In this document: positions 36,697-45,303 of the stretch, piece after piece
Numbering within the stretch: the stretch's first letter is position 1
How the letters are laid out: each line of letters begins with the position of its first letter
Source: Streptomyces sp. NBC_01549
GTDB taxonomy: Bacteria; Actinomycetota; Actinomycetes; Streptomycetales; Streptomycetaceae
Length of the DNA stretch: 64,000 nt
Direction: 5' to 3'
NCBI RefSeq assembly: GCF_026339955.1
Contig: NZ_JAPEPW010000004.1
Coordinates: 682,001-746,000 of the forward strand
The notes under the pieces: generated by a model
What the model was told of the DNA's origin: nothing
What the model saw: the letters and a program-made list of their open reading frames with translations, nothing else
The model's database searches: none
Program-made: the position numbers and the translations under genes

Positions 36697-37599
36697 ATGG
36701 TCACCAACAACCTTGTGCTCATCCCCGGTGCTGGCGGCGTGGGCCGTACGGTCTTCGAGCAACTGCGTGCTCAGGACGTGCCGGTGCGCTTCATGGTGCG
36801 CCGCGAGGACGAGCGTGCGGCCGAGCTGCGGGCGCTCGGCGCGGAGGTGGTCGTCGGCGACCTGACCCGGCCCGAAACGGTGGCGGCCGCACTGCAGGGT
36901 GTGACGCGAATGTACTTCGGGATGGCTGTGTCGCCGCATCACCTGCTGGCGGCCACCATGGTGGCCTCCGTAGCAAGGGAGTACGGACAGCTGGAAGCCC
37001 TGGTCGACCTGTCGCAGATGACCGTCTCGCAGATGACCGCCACCAGCACCGAGGAGTCCCACCAGCAACGGCTGCACTGGCTGGCGGAGCAGGTGCTGGA
37101 CTGGTCCGGCCTGCCCGTGGTGCACATCCGGCCGACGGTGTTCCTGGACACTCCGCTGTTCACCGATCTGGCGGCCCGGACGATCAAGGAAAACAGCACG
37201 ATCGCCCTGCCGTTCGGCACCGGACGCACCTCACCGGTCGCCGTGGACGATGTCGCACGGGTCCTCGCCACCGTGCTCCGCGATCCAGCTCTGCACATCG
37301 GGCAGGTCTACGAGCTGACCGGGCCGCGCTCGGTCGACATGACGGAACTGGCCACGGAATTCTCCCGGGCGCTGGGCCGCGAGGTCTCCTATGTAGACCT
37401 GCCCCCGCAGAGGTGGGAGGAACAGCTCCCAAAGCTGGGCCTGCCACCGCACGTCGTCCAGCACGTCATCACCATGGCCAAGCTGCACCGCGACAACCGC
37501 TACGACCGCACGACCGACGGCGTGGAGCGCGTGACGGGCGTCCCTCCTCAGTCGATCGAGGCGTTCGTGGCCGCCCGCAAGAACTTCTACCTGGGCTGA
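36697..37599 (+). CDS. NmrA-like NAD(P)-binding protein
   Basis: 300 residues; ATG 36697 with GAAGGAGAT upstream. The N-terminal Rossmann motif LIPGAGGVGRTVFEQLRAQD (GxGxxG variant GAGGVG), VVGDLTRPETVAAALQGVTR and the QMTVSQM region fit the NmrA/atypical short-chain dehydrogenase family. IRPTVFLDTPLF is a typical family block. The catalytic YxxxK of true dehydrogenases is not seen, so the protein may act as a redox sensor or a quinone/NAD(P)H reductase. It follows the efflux gene and may share its regulation. Confidence 0.85.
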   Translation: MVTNNLVLIPGAGGVGRTVFEQLRAQDVPVRFMVRREDERAAELRALGAEVVVGDLTRPETVAAALQGVTRMYFGMAVSPHHLLAATMVASVAREYGQLEALVDLSQMTVSQMTATSTEESHQQRLHWLAEQVLDWSGLPVVHIRPTVFLDTPLFTDLAARTIKENSTIALPFGTGRTSPVAVDDVARVLATVLRDPALHIGQVYELTGPRSVDMTELATEFSRALGREVSYVDLPPQRWEEQLPKLGLPPHVVQHVITMAKLHRDNRYDRTTDGVERVTGVPPQSIEAFVAARKNFYLG

Positions 37600-37782
37600 G
37601 CCACCCCCGATCAGCCGCCGTCCTGGGCAGGTGCCCGTATGTCCGAGGCTCGTCTTGGCATCAAGGCCACGTTCGGTCAGGTAGCCGTGAGCGGTGTCGC
37701 CCCGTCAGTTGGATTCGGAGCAGCGCTCTGTTCCGGTGTGCGGCGTTTGTGTACTTCACCGCGGTACCTGGGGCCATCGTGG

Positions 37783-38420
37783 CCCCGCAGGCCTGTGTCG
37801 ACGCCTCCGACGGGATCGGCATCATCACCTCCTACGCCACCGAAGTTGCCCTCCCGTCGACGGGCACGTGGAAGAACCCTGGCGCCGGATGCGCGTGGGC
37901 CGACATCGTCCTCATCGCCCCGGAGGCCGGGCTGCCGCTGCTGTTTCATGGAGGCCGACAACTGCACTGAGGACGCGAGCGTCATCGCGGCCAAGTTCGA
38001 CAAGTACATGCGTCACTACCGCCGCAAGGTCAAGGACACCGACGGCCTGGACAAGCCGATGTGGCGCGCTGGTCCGCGCCCGATCCCCGGTGGGGCGACG
38101 CGTCGCACCCGCCGGTCCTGCTCGTCGTCCACAAGGTCGGCAAGCGGTCCGCGCTGAAGCAGATGGAGCGGGTCGCCGCACTGACCCGCGAGCACTGGCA
38201 GGGCCGGTGGGCAGAGGGCGGCTTCCGCATCTACGAGGAGAAGATGCCGATCGTGGCGACCACTCTGGAGTTGCTGCGCGAGCACGGCCCGGCCGGGCCC
38301 GCGTTCTGGCGCTTCGGCCGTGAGGACCGGCACAACCTCTGGGACGCGATGGGAAATCCTCACCGGGAGGCCGCCCTCGCCCGCCGGGCCGAAGGCGCGC
38401 GGCGTCGCCAAGCGGACTCC
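37783..38420 (+). pseudogene. Replication-relaxation family protein, frameshifted
   Basis: Three frames together give the C-terminal part of a streptomycete replication-relaxation protein. Frame 1 reads CVDASDGIGIITSYATEVAL and GCAWADIVLIAPEAGLPLLF. Frame 2 reads MEADNCTEDASVIAAKFDKY and VKDTDGLDKPMWR. Frame 3 reads PDPRWGDASHPPVLLVVHKV, RVAALTREHWQGRWAEGGFR and EHGPAGPAFWRFGRED. Such proteins belong to integrative plasmids and arm-located mobile elements. The 3' end is cut by an IS256 fragment on the other strand. Confidence 0.75.
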
Positions 38421-38719
38421 TGGAACTCCAGGAACCGCTCCGTCGCCGCATCCTCGCTGGGTGCGGTGTAGACGGGCTTGAGGGCCCCCGCGACCTTGTC
38501 CCAGTCCTGACGGGCGGCATAACGGAACGAATTGCGCAGCAGGTGAACCACACATGTCTGGACAATCGTGCGAGGCCAGACGGCCTCCACAGCATCGGGA
38601 AGACCCTTGAGCCCGTCGCAGACCAGCACCAGCACGTCGTCCAGGCCGCGGTTCTTCAGCTCGGTGAACACGTGCAGCCAGTACTTGGCCCCCTCACCAC
38701 CGCCACCGGCCCAGAGAAG
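38402..38719 (-). mobile_element. IS256-family (Mutator-type) transposase fragment
   Basis: Reads LLWAGGGGEGAKYWLHVFTE, VLVCDGLKGLPDAVEAVWPR, TCVVHLLRNSFRYAARQDWD and AATERFLEFQ: the middle of an IS256 transposase including the second catalytic Asp (CDGLKGLP). Both ends of the element are missing. Its left edge cuts the replication-relaxation pseudogene and its right edge cuts a divergent secreted-protein gene. Confidence 0.8.
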
Positions 38720-38790
38720 GGGGCGGCGAGCAGGGTGGCGAGGATCGCCGCCACCGGGGCGCCGGCTCCCGTCGTTCTCGTTCGTCGCAC
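38719..38790 (-). pseudogene. Truncated divergent secreted-protein gene
   Basis: GTG 38790, with GGAGA 5 bases upstream, opens VRRTRTTGAGAPVAAILATL and LAAP, a clear Sec/Tat-like signal peptide start (twin Arg, hydrophobic core). After about 24 codons the sequence becomes IS256. It lies divergent to lacI and downstream of an intact promoter and two LacI operators, so it was probably a regulated secreted enzyme of this carbohydrate locus. Confidence 0.5.
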
Positions 38791-38837
38791 TGAGATCTCC
38801 GTGGTTTCCCTGAGGGTTCGGACGCTGGAAGAGACGG

Positions 38838-38853
38838 ATCGAACCGGTTCGAT
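38838..38853. promoter_or_regulatory. LacI operator O1
   Basis: ATCGAACCGGTTCGAT, a perfect 16-bp palindrome. First of four near-identical sites in the intergenic region. CG at the centre of a palindrome is typical for LacI-family regulators. It lies within the leader of the truncated leftward gene. Confidence 0.8.
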
Positions 38854-38903
38854 GATGCCCCCGGTGCAGGACACAGCTCATGCAGAGGGGGAACCCGAGC
38901 TCT

Positions 38904-38950
38904 ATCGAACCGGTTCGAGGGAAGCTAGCACCGCGGAAATCCACCAGCAA
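38904..38950 (-). promoter_or_regulatory. Leftward promoter with LacI operator O2
   Basis: On the minus strand TTGCTG (38945-38950) and TAGCTT (38922-38927) are 17 bases apart, a good vegetative promoter. Operator TCGAACCGGTTCGA (38905-38918) starts 3 bases beyond the -10 box and covers the likely transcription start. It would have driven the truncated secreted-protein gene. Confidence 0.6.
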
Positions 38951-39023
38951 TACCTCCGACACGGGGAGTTGCGGCAGCTCCTCCTGGATCTCGGGGCCGT
39001 TACGAGAAGTGCGGCGAGATGTG

Positions 39024-39074
39024 TTGACAGCCGCCGGGGTTGTTCCTACCTTCACTTCACGCGAACCGGTTCGA
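39024..39074 (+). promoter_or_regulatory. lacI operon promoter with operator O3
   Basis: TTGACA (39024-39029), a 17-base spacer, and TACCTT (39047-39052). Operator GCGAACCGGTTCGA (39061-39074) sits on the expected start site. The arrangement implies autoregulated repression of the regulator and the downstream genes. Confidence 0.75.
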
Positions 39075-39089
39075 CAACTGGTTCCGCAC

Positions 39090-39105
39090 ATCGAACCGGT
39101 TCGAT
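39090..39105. promoter_or_regulatory. LacI operator O4
   Basis: ATCGAACCGGTTCGAT, identical to O1. Its centre is 30 bp (about three helical turns) from the O3 centre, so two dimers could bind on the same face. Confidence 0.8.
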
Positions 39106-39122
39106 CCGTCCAAGGAGTGCCC

Positions 39123-40154
39123 GTGAACATCGGTGAGATCGCCCGGCGGGCCGGTGTCTCGCGGAGCACCGTGTCCTACGCGCTGAGCGGCAAGCGCGCC
39201 GTGTCGGAGGACACCCGCCGGAAGATCCAGCGCGTCATCGACGAACTGGACTACCGGCCCAACGCCAGTGCGCGCGCCCTGGCCAACGGTCGGACCAACA
39301 CGATCGGCCTGGTCTTTCCGCCGGCCGGCAACCACTACACCGGAATGCAGCTCGACTTCATCGGCAGCGTGGTGGAGGCGGCCGCGGCCCACGACTACGA
39401 CGTGCTGCTGTCTCCCAGCGGCGTTGACAGCGACCGCTCGTTCCAGCGGCTGCTGGGGGAGCGGAGGGTCGACGGCGCGATCCTGATGGAGATCAGACTG
39501 GAGGACGACCGGGTCGACCACCTGGCAGCCCTCGGCTTCCCCTCCGTAGCCATCGGCCGGACCGCGCATCCCGAGGGCACCTGGTGGGTCGGCCTGGACC
39601 ACACCGCGCTGGCAGCGGCGTGCGTCCATCACCTCGCGGACCTCGGCCACCGCAGGGTCGCCTTCGTCAACCGGCCCGAGCAGTTGCTGCGGGCCGGATA
39701 CGAGTCGGCCCACCGCGGCCTTGACGGCTTCACCAAGGCCGCGGCCGAGCGCGGGCTGACCGTCCGGACGTACTGCTGCGGGGACGACGCCGCGTCCGGC
39801 CAGGCGTGCCTGGAACAGATCCTGCACGACGACCCGACCACCACGGCCCTGGTCACCCTCAACGAGGCTGCCCTCGGCGGCCTGTACCGCGGACTGGCCC
39901 AGGCCGGCCGTGACGTACCGCGCGACTTCTCCGTCACCGGAGTCGTGGCCGGCCGGTGGGCGGAGACGGTGACCCCGCAGCTCACCGCGGCGGACGTACC
40001 GGCGGAGGAGATGGGCCGATACGCCGTCGACCTCCTCGTCGAGCGGATCGACCACCCTGACGCGCCGCCCCGGCACCACCTGCTCGCGCCGCCGATCTCG
40101 CTACGTGCCAGCACGGGGCCCGGCCCCGGCACACCGTCCATCGACGCCCCCTGA
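39123..40154 (+). CDS. LacI-family transcriptional regulator
   Basis: 343 residues from GTG 39123, chosen because AAGGAG lies 7 bases upstream and the helix-turn-helix begins at once (NIGEIARRAGVSRSTVSYAL, SGKRAVSEDTRRKIQRVIDE). An in-frame extension upstream runs through the operators and is rejected. The hinge helix DYRPNASARALANGRTNTIG and periplasmic-binding-like effector domain (VDGAILMEIRLEDDRVDHLA, VAFVNRPEQLLRAGYESAHR) are complete. It should repress the downstream transporter and glycosidase genes until a sugar, probably an oligosaccharide product, binds. Confidence 0.92.
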   Translation: MNIGEIARRAGVSRSTVSYALSGKRAVSEDTRRKIQRVIDELDYRPNASARALANGRTNTIGLVFPPAGNHYTGMQLDFIGSVVEAAAAHDYDVLLSPSGVDSDRSFQRLLGERRVDGAILMEIRLEDDRVDHLAALGFPSVAIGRTAHPEGTWWVGLDHTALAAACVHHLADLGHRRVAFVNRPEQLLRAGYESAHRGLDGFTKAAAERGLTVRTYCCGDDAASGQACLEQILHDDPTTTALVTLNEAALGGLYRGLAQAGRDVPRDFSVTGVVAGRWAETVTPQLTAADVPAEEMGRYAVDLLVERIDHPDAPPRHHLLAPPISLRASTGPGPGTPSIDAP

Positions 40155-40304
40155 CGTCGGCCATCAACACCACCTTCTGACCACGGATCACGGGCAGCGT
40201 GCGTCCCCCTCACCGTATGCACCGCCCGGGCTGTTCGGCATGCCCGATTCCCCCCTCGTCACCCACCCTCGGCACACCCGTGCCAGAAAACGAAGGAACG
40301 CGCA

Positions 40305-41552
40305 ATGCACAGCTCCGTCAGACGGCTCCGCCTCACCGCCGCGACCGTGACCGTCCTCGCCGTCGCAGGCACCGCCACCGCTTGTTCCTCCGGTGCGGGC
40401 GGCACCGGCACCAAGGCCGCGGACAGCGGCACGTACACCATCTGGGACCCGTACCCGCAGTTCGACAAGAGCTCCGCGTGGGCGAAGCTGCTCGACGCCT
40501 GCGGCACCAAGGCCGGGGTGAAAATCAAGCGGACCGCGCTCGACACCAGCGACCTGGCGAACAAGGCACTGCTGGCAGCCCAGCAGGACAACTCCGCGGA
40601 CGTCCTCATCGTCGACAACCCGGTGGTGTCGACCCTGGCCGAGGCCGGCGTCCTCACCACGACCGAGGACAACAAGCTGGACACCTCGAAGGTGAACACC
40701 AACCTCCTCGCGGCCGGACAGGCGGGCGGCAAGACGTACGGCATGCCGATCGGTGCCAACACCCTCGCCCTCTACTACAACAAGGCGGTGCTGAAGCAGG
40801 CAGGGGTGGACATAGCCTCGCTCAAGGACTGGAAGTCGCTGACGGCGGCGCTCGCGAAGGTCAAGAAGGCGGGCAAGAAGGGCATCACGTTCTCCGCGAT
40901 CGGCACGGAGGAGGGAACCTTCCAATTCCTGCCCTGGTACTGGGGATCGGGCGCCCAGCTGACCGCGCTCGACTCCGACAAGGCGGTCTCCGCCCTGACG
41001 CTGTGGAAGGACTGGCTGAAGAGCGGCTACGCCCCGAACTCGGTCCTCAACAACACGCAGACGACCAGTTGGCAGGAGTTCGCGACCGGCGACTACGCGT
41101 TCAGCGAGAACGGTACCTGGCAGCTCGCCAACGCCAAGAAGGCCGGCTTCGACTACGGGGTCATCCCCGTTCCCGCAGCCGCCGGCGGCAACGCGGCCGC
41201 CCCGACCGGCGGCGAGTTCGTCACCATCCCGGTCCAGGGCAAGACCGACCGCTACGCGACGTCACAGAAGATCGTGACCTGCCTGACCAGCGCCGACAAC
41301 CTCCTCAACACCGACACCACACTGTCCTACGTGGCACCCACCACCGAGGTCCAGGACAAGCAGGTCGCGGCGAACGCCGAACTGAAGCCCTGGGTCGACG
41401 CGGTCAAGGCGGCCAAGGGACGCACCAGCGACGACCTGGGCACCAAGTACCCGAAGATCTCCGAGCAGTTGTGGAAGGCAGTCCAGTCCGCGCTCAGCGG
41501 TTCGAAGTCGCCGAAGGACGCGCTGTCCGCCGCTCAATCTGCCGTCAAGTAA
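40305..41552 (+). CDS. Sugar ABC transporter solute-binding lipoprotein
   Basis: 415 residues. Signal peptide MHSSVRRLRLTAATVTVLAV with lipobox AGTATAC|SS, so it is lipid-anchored outside the membrane. The rest is a family-1 (MalE/UgpB type) binding protein: GTYTIWDPYPQFDKSS, ADVLIVDNPVVSTLAEAGVL, KTYGMPIGANTLALYYNKAV, GDYAFSENGTWQLANAKKAG. The SBP precedes the two permeases, and no ATPase is encoded in the operon, so a shared MsiK-type ATPase must energise uptake, as is usual for streptomycete CUT1 systems. The ligand is unknown. Confidence 0.92.
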   Translation: MHSSVRRLRLTAATVTVLAVAGTATACSSGAGGTGTKAADSGTYTIWDPYPQFDKSSAWAKLLDACGTKAGVKIKRTALDTSDLANKALLAAQQDNSADVLIVDNPVVSTLAEAGVLTTTEDNKLDTSKVNTNLLAAGQAGGKTYGMPIGANTLALYYNKAVLKQAGVDIASLKDWKSLTAALAKVKKAGKKGITFSAIGTEEGTFQFLPWYWGSGAQLTALDSDKAVSALTLWKDWLKSGYAPNSVLNNTQTTSWQEFATGDYAFSENGTWQLANAKKAGFDYGVIPVPAAAGGNAAAPTGGEFVTIPVQGKTDRYATSQKIVTCLTSADNLLNTDTTLSYVAPTTEVQDKQVAANAELKPWVDAVKAAKGRTSDDLGTKYPKISEQLWKAVQSALSGSKSPKDALSAAQSAVK

Positions 41553-41572
41553 TCGGAAATCAGGGCCAGTTG

Positions 41573-42544
41573 ATGAGTCACATGACCCAAGTGCCACACC
41601 GACGGGCCGTGCGCCACCACAGCGGTGCGGCCCCCACCGCACCGCCCCGGGCACGGCGCCGGCTCACGTCCCAGCAGTGGGCCGCCTGGGGCTTCCTCGC
41701 CCCGGTGACCCTCTACCTCGTCCTCTTCTACGCCTACCCCCTCTACCGCAACATCGACCTGAGCCTGCGCAACTACACGGTCCGGTCCTTCGTCCAGGGC
41801 GATGCTCCCTTCACGGGCCTCGCGAACTACCGCACCGTCCTCGACGATCCGACCTTCTCCCCAGCCCTGGTCCACACCGTGGTCTTCACCGCTGTGTGTC
41901 TGTTCTCCCAGTACGCCATCGGCCTGGCCCTCGCGGTCTTCTTCAACCAGCGCTTTCGGCTCTCCGCGACCCTGCGAGCCCTCTTCCTGGTGCCCTGGCT
42001 CCTCCCACTGATCGTGTCGGCGTCCACCTGGTCGTGGATGCTCAACAGCGACTCCGGTGTCGTCAACGCCGTCCTGCACGCTGTCGGCGTTGGGCCTGTG
42101 AACTGGTTGACCGCACCGGGCTGGTCGCTGGCCTCGGTGATCATCGCGAACATCTGGATCGGCGTGCCGTTCAACCTGGTGGTCCTCCACAGCGGCCTGC
42201 AGTCCATCCCCGCGAGTCTGTACGAGGCCGCAGCCCTCGACGGGGCGAACGCCTGGCAGCGGTTCTGGCGGATCACCTTCCCGCTGCTGCGCCCGGTGTC
42301 CGCGATCACCCTGCTGCTGGGCCTGGTCTACACGCTCAAGGTCTTCGACATCATCTGGATCATGACCAAGGGCGGCCCGGCCGATTCGTCCACCACCTTC
42401 GCCACTTGGTCCTACCAGCTCGGCTTCGGCAACCTGCTGCCGGCCTTCGGTCCGGGAGCGGCCGTCGGCAACCTGCTTGTGGTCGCCGCCCTGGTGTTCG
42501 GACTGGTCTATGTCAGGGTCCAGCGGAAGCAGGGGTTGTCATGA
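41573..42544 (+). CDS. Sugar ABC transporter permease (MalF-like)
   Basis: 323 residues from ATG 41573. Six membrane spans (AAWGFLAPVTLYLVLFYAYP ... GNLLVVAALVFGLVYVRV). The cytoplasmic EAA loop reads YEAAALDGANAWQRFWRITF, and the signature KVFDIIWIMTKGGPADSS is typical of CUT1 MalF/UgpA permeases. It follows the binding protein by 20 bases and overlaps the next permease gene by 4 bases (ATGA). It forms the transmembrane channel with the second permease. Confidence 0.92.
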   Translation: MSHMTQVPHRRAVRHHSGAAPTAPPRARRRLTSQQWAAWGFLAPVTLYLVLFYAYPLYRNIDLSLRNYTVRSFVQGDAPFTGLANYRTVLDDPTFSPALVHTVVFTAVCLFSQYAIGLALAVFFNQRFRLSATLRALFLVPWLLPLIVSASTWSWMLNSDSGVVNAVLHAVGVGPVNWLTAPGWSLASVIIANIWIGVPFNLVVLHSGLQSIPASLYEAAALDGANAWQRFWRITFPLLRPVSAITLLLGLVYTLKVFDIIWIMTKGGPADSSTTFATWSYQLGFGNLLPAFGPGAAVGNLLVVAALVFGLVYVRVQRKQGLS

Positions 42545-43383
42545 CGAGTGCTGGAATCGCCGCGGGCCCCCGCCGCCGTACGTGGTGGCAGACGGCCATC
42601 GGCGTGCTGTTCACCGCGGTGATGCTCTTCCCGGTCTACTGGATGCTCAACGTGTCCTTCACTCGCGACCAGGACATGCGTAAGAGCCCTCCGGACCTGA
42701 TTCCTCTGCACGGGACCCTGGAGGGGTACCGCGCCGTCCTGGACCAGCAGTTGCCGTACCTCGGCACCAGCCTCGTCATCGGTCTGGGCACCGTGGTCCT
42801 CACCGTGGCACTGGCCGCGCCCGCAGGCTACGCACTCGCCAAACTGCGCCCGCGTGGCGGCGGCGTGCTCAGCTTCCTCTTCCTGGTCGCCCAGATGATC
42901 CCCGGCATCATCATGGCCATGGGCTTCTACGCCATCTACCTCAGCCTCGGCCTGCTCCAGTCGGTGCCCGGCCTGATCGTCGCGGACTCCACGCTGGCCG
43001 TCCCCTTCGCCGTCCTCATCTTCACCGCGTTCATGTCCGGCATCCCCGGCGAACTGCTCCAGGCCGCGAAGACGGATGGCGCGGGGCCCATGCGTACCTT
43101 CTGGTCGATCGTGCTGCCCATGAGCCGCAACGCCATCGTCACGGTGTCACTGTTCGCGTTCCTGTGGTCCTGGTCCGACTTCGTCTTCGCCAGCACCCTC
43201 GCCAACGGCGGCCCGCACGAGCCGATCACCCTCGGCATCTACCACTACATCGGCAACAACAACCAGGAGTGGAACGCCATCATGGCCACCGCCGTCGTGG
43301 CCTCGCTGCCCGCCGCGGTGATCCTGGTCCTCGCCCAGCGGTACGTCGCCGCAGGCGTGACCGCCGGCGCCGTCAAAGACTGA
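42541..43383 (+). CDS. Sugar ABC transporter permease (MalG-like)
   Basis: 280 residues; ATG overlaps the previous stop. Six spans with GVLFTAVMLFPVYWMLNVSF first. The EAA loop is LLQAAKTDGAGPMRTFWSIV and the family block SLFAFLWSWSDFVFASTLAN is present. Completes the CUT1 importer with the MalF-like subunit. The C-terminus LAQRYVAAGVTAGAVKD is the usual family ending (RYxxxGxxxGAVKG). Confidence 0.92.
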   Translation: MTSAGIAAGPRRRTWWQTAIGVLFTAVMLFPVYWMLNVSFTRDQDMRKSPPDLIPLHGTLEGYRAVLDQQLPYLGTSLVIGLGTVVLTVALAAPAGYALAKLRPRGGGVLSFLFLVAQMIPGIIMAMGFYAIYLSLGLLQSVPGLIVADSTLAVPFAVLIFTAFMSGIPGELLQAAKTDGAGPMRTFWSIVLPMSRNAIVTVSLFAFLWSWSDFVFASTLANGGPHEPITLGIYHYIGNNNQEWNAIMATAVVASLPAAVILVLAQRYVAAGVTAGAVKD

Positions 43384-43491
43384 CTCCTCCCCGCCCCGTC
43401 ACGGTCCACCCACGGGCCGCTTGCCGGCCGGCCTGTCATTCCTGCATGCCCATGAGTCGATCACCCCTGCTCCAGAAACGAGTCCCGCTTC

Positions 43492-45249
43492 ATGACCGCC
43501 GCCCCGTTCGGCCCGGCCTTCTCCGTCCACGACATCCCGTTCAGCACCCGCGGGTCATGGTTCGGTATTTCGCCCGTGGTGGCGGAGAAGACGTACGCCG
43601 AAGATCTTCACCTCGTTTCGCACCAGAACGGCATGCACGCCGTGCTGTGTCTCGTTCCGCTCGACATGGCCACCGGCGACCGCGCCGCCACCAGCCCGCA
43701 CGCGACACCGAGCCTGCTCAGCTGGACCGGCGGCGAAGGCCGCATCGACCTCGCCTACGAATCGCCGGACACCGTACGCCTGCGCGGTGACGGGCTGGGC
43801 CTGCACATCGGCGCGTCGGCGACCGCGCTGACCCCGTTCAGCGGCACCTACTTCTACCGCGAACCCGGCACAGGGGCGCATGTGTTCACCTCGTACGAGA
43901 CCGGGCGGCGCTACCGCGTCACCGTGCTGTCGGGGACCCTGGCCGAAGCGTCCGGCACGCAGACGCTGGGCAGCGCCGTGCGAGGTGTCACGATCGGCGC
44001 CGAGGCCGGTGCAGCCTGGGAGGTCGCGGTCGAGGAGTACGAGACCGCGCGCCGCCCGTACGCGTCCTCGACACCCTTCGGCCAGGTCGTGGACGCCGCG
44101 CACAGCGCCTTCTCCTCCTTCGCCGACACCATCGCGCCCTGGCGCTCGTCCAGCACGCCCGCCGCCGAACTCGCCGCGTATGTCCTGTGGTCCGCGACCG
44201 TCCGGCCGCAAGGCTTCGTCACCCGGCCCGCGGTGCTGATGTCGAAGCACTGGATGGACAAGGTATGGAGTTGGGACCACTGCTTCAACGCCCTTGCCCT
44301 GGCCTCCGGAAGCCCCGGACTCGCCCTGGACCAGTTCTCGCTGCCCTTCGACCACCAGGACGAGACCGGTGCGCTGCCCGACTCGGTGGCCCACTCCGAG
44401 ATCCTCTACAACTTCGTCAAGCCCCCCATCCACGGCTGGGCCCTGCGCCACCTGCGCCGACGGCTCCCCGACCCGTTCGGCGAGGCGGAGTTGACCGAGA
44501 CGTACGACCGGCTGGCCCGCTGGACAGACTTCTGGCTCACCATGCGGCGCGCACCCGGGGCCACCCTCCCCCACTACCAGCACGGCAACGACAGCGGCTG
44601 GGACAACGCCACTACCTTCGACCCCGAACGCGTGATCGTCAGCGCCGACCTGGCCGCCTTCCTAGTCCTCCAACTGCGCGAACTCGCCGGTCTGGCAAAC
44701 GAGTTGGGGCTGCCCGCCGACGCGCGCAAGTGGACCCGAGTGGCCGACGCGACGCAGGCGGCGCTGCTCGACGAGCTGTGGACCGGCGACCGGTTCGTCG
44801 CCCGCTCGGCACACGGCGGGGCCACCTGGACCAGCTCCAGCCTGCTCGACCTGATGCCCGTCGTGCTCGGCGAGCACCTGCCCCAGAGCATCGGCGACGC
44901 ACTGGCCGACCGCATCGAGTCCCACCTCACCGCGTACGGTCTCGCCACCGAACTGCCCACCTCACCGCACTACTTGGACGACGGCTACTGGCGCGGGCCG
45001 ATCTGGGCCCCGTCCACCGTCCTGATCGAGGACGGCCTGCGCCGGGCCGGCCACGACCGTCTCGCGGACGAGATCAGCACCCGCTTCCGCGCCCTGTGCG
45101 AGACCTCGGGTTTCGCGGAGAACTTCGACGCCCTCACCGGCGTAGGTCTGCGCGACCGCGCCTATACCTGGACCGCCGCCGGCTACCTCCTCCTCGCCGA
45201 GGCCCACGAGCTGAGGCGCGCCGAGACCGCCGAGGCCGTCGGCGGCTGA
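43492..45249 (+). CDS. GH63-like (alpha/alpha)6-barrel glycosidase, cytosolic
   Basis: 585 residues, no signal peptide. Residues 1-190 form an N-terminal beta-rich domain. Residues ~210-585 are an (alpha/alpha)6 barrel of the GH63/GH37/MGH1-like type: KVWSWDHCFNALALASGSPG (active-site WxWDxxF), ALPDSVAHSEILYNFVKPPI, HYQHGNDSGWDNATTFDPER (catalytic Asp region), YWRGPIWAPSTVLIEDGLRR and ENFDALTGVGLRDRAYTWTA (second acid). Such enzymes release glucose, mannose or mannosylglycerate from short substrates. Being intracellular and directly after the importer, it probably cleaves the imported saccharide. Confidence 0.82.
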   Translation: MTAAPFGPAFSVHDIPFSTRGSWFGISPVVAEKTYAEDLHLVSHQNGMHAVLCLVPLDMATGDRAATSPHATPSLLSWTGGEGRIDLAYESPDTVRLRGDGLGLHIGASATALTPFSGTYFYREPGTGAHVFTSYETGRRYRVTVLSGTLAEASGTQTLGSAVRGVTIGAEAGAAWEVAVEEYETARRPYASSTPFGQVVDAAHSAFSSFADTIAPWRSSSTPAAELAAYVLWSATVRPQGFVTRPAVLMSKHWMDKVWSWDHCFNALALASGSPGLALDQFSLPFDHQDETGALPDSVAHSEILYNFVKPPIHGWALRHLRRRLPDPFGEAELTETYDRLARWTDFWLTMRRAPGATLPHYQHGNDSGWDNATTFDPERVIVSADLAAFLVLQLRELAGLANELGLPADARKWTRVADATQAALLDELWTGDRFVARSAHGGATWTSSSLLDLMPVVLGEHLPQSIGDALADRIESHLTAYGLATELPTSPHYLDDGYWRGPIWAPSTVLIEDGLRRAGHDRLADEISTRFRALCETSGFAENFDALTGVGLRDRAYTWTAAGYLLLAEAHELRRAETAEAVGG

Positions 45250-45303
45250 CAGACCCCCTGGGCGACTCGCGCCCGGGCAGCACCCCCTTCGGGAGACCCG
45301 CAC

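Noticed and set aside
38880..39122. Longer start for the LacI gene
   Set aside because: It would translate through the promoter and two operators. GTG 39123 has AAGGAG and begins the helix-turn-helix.
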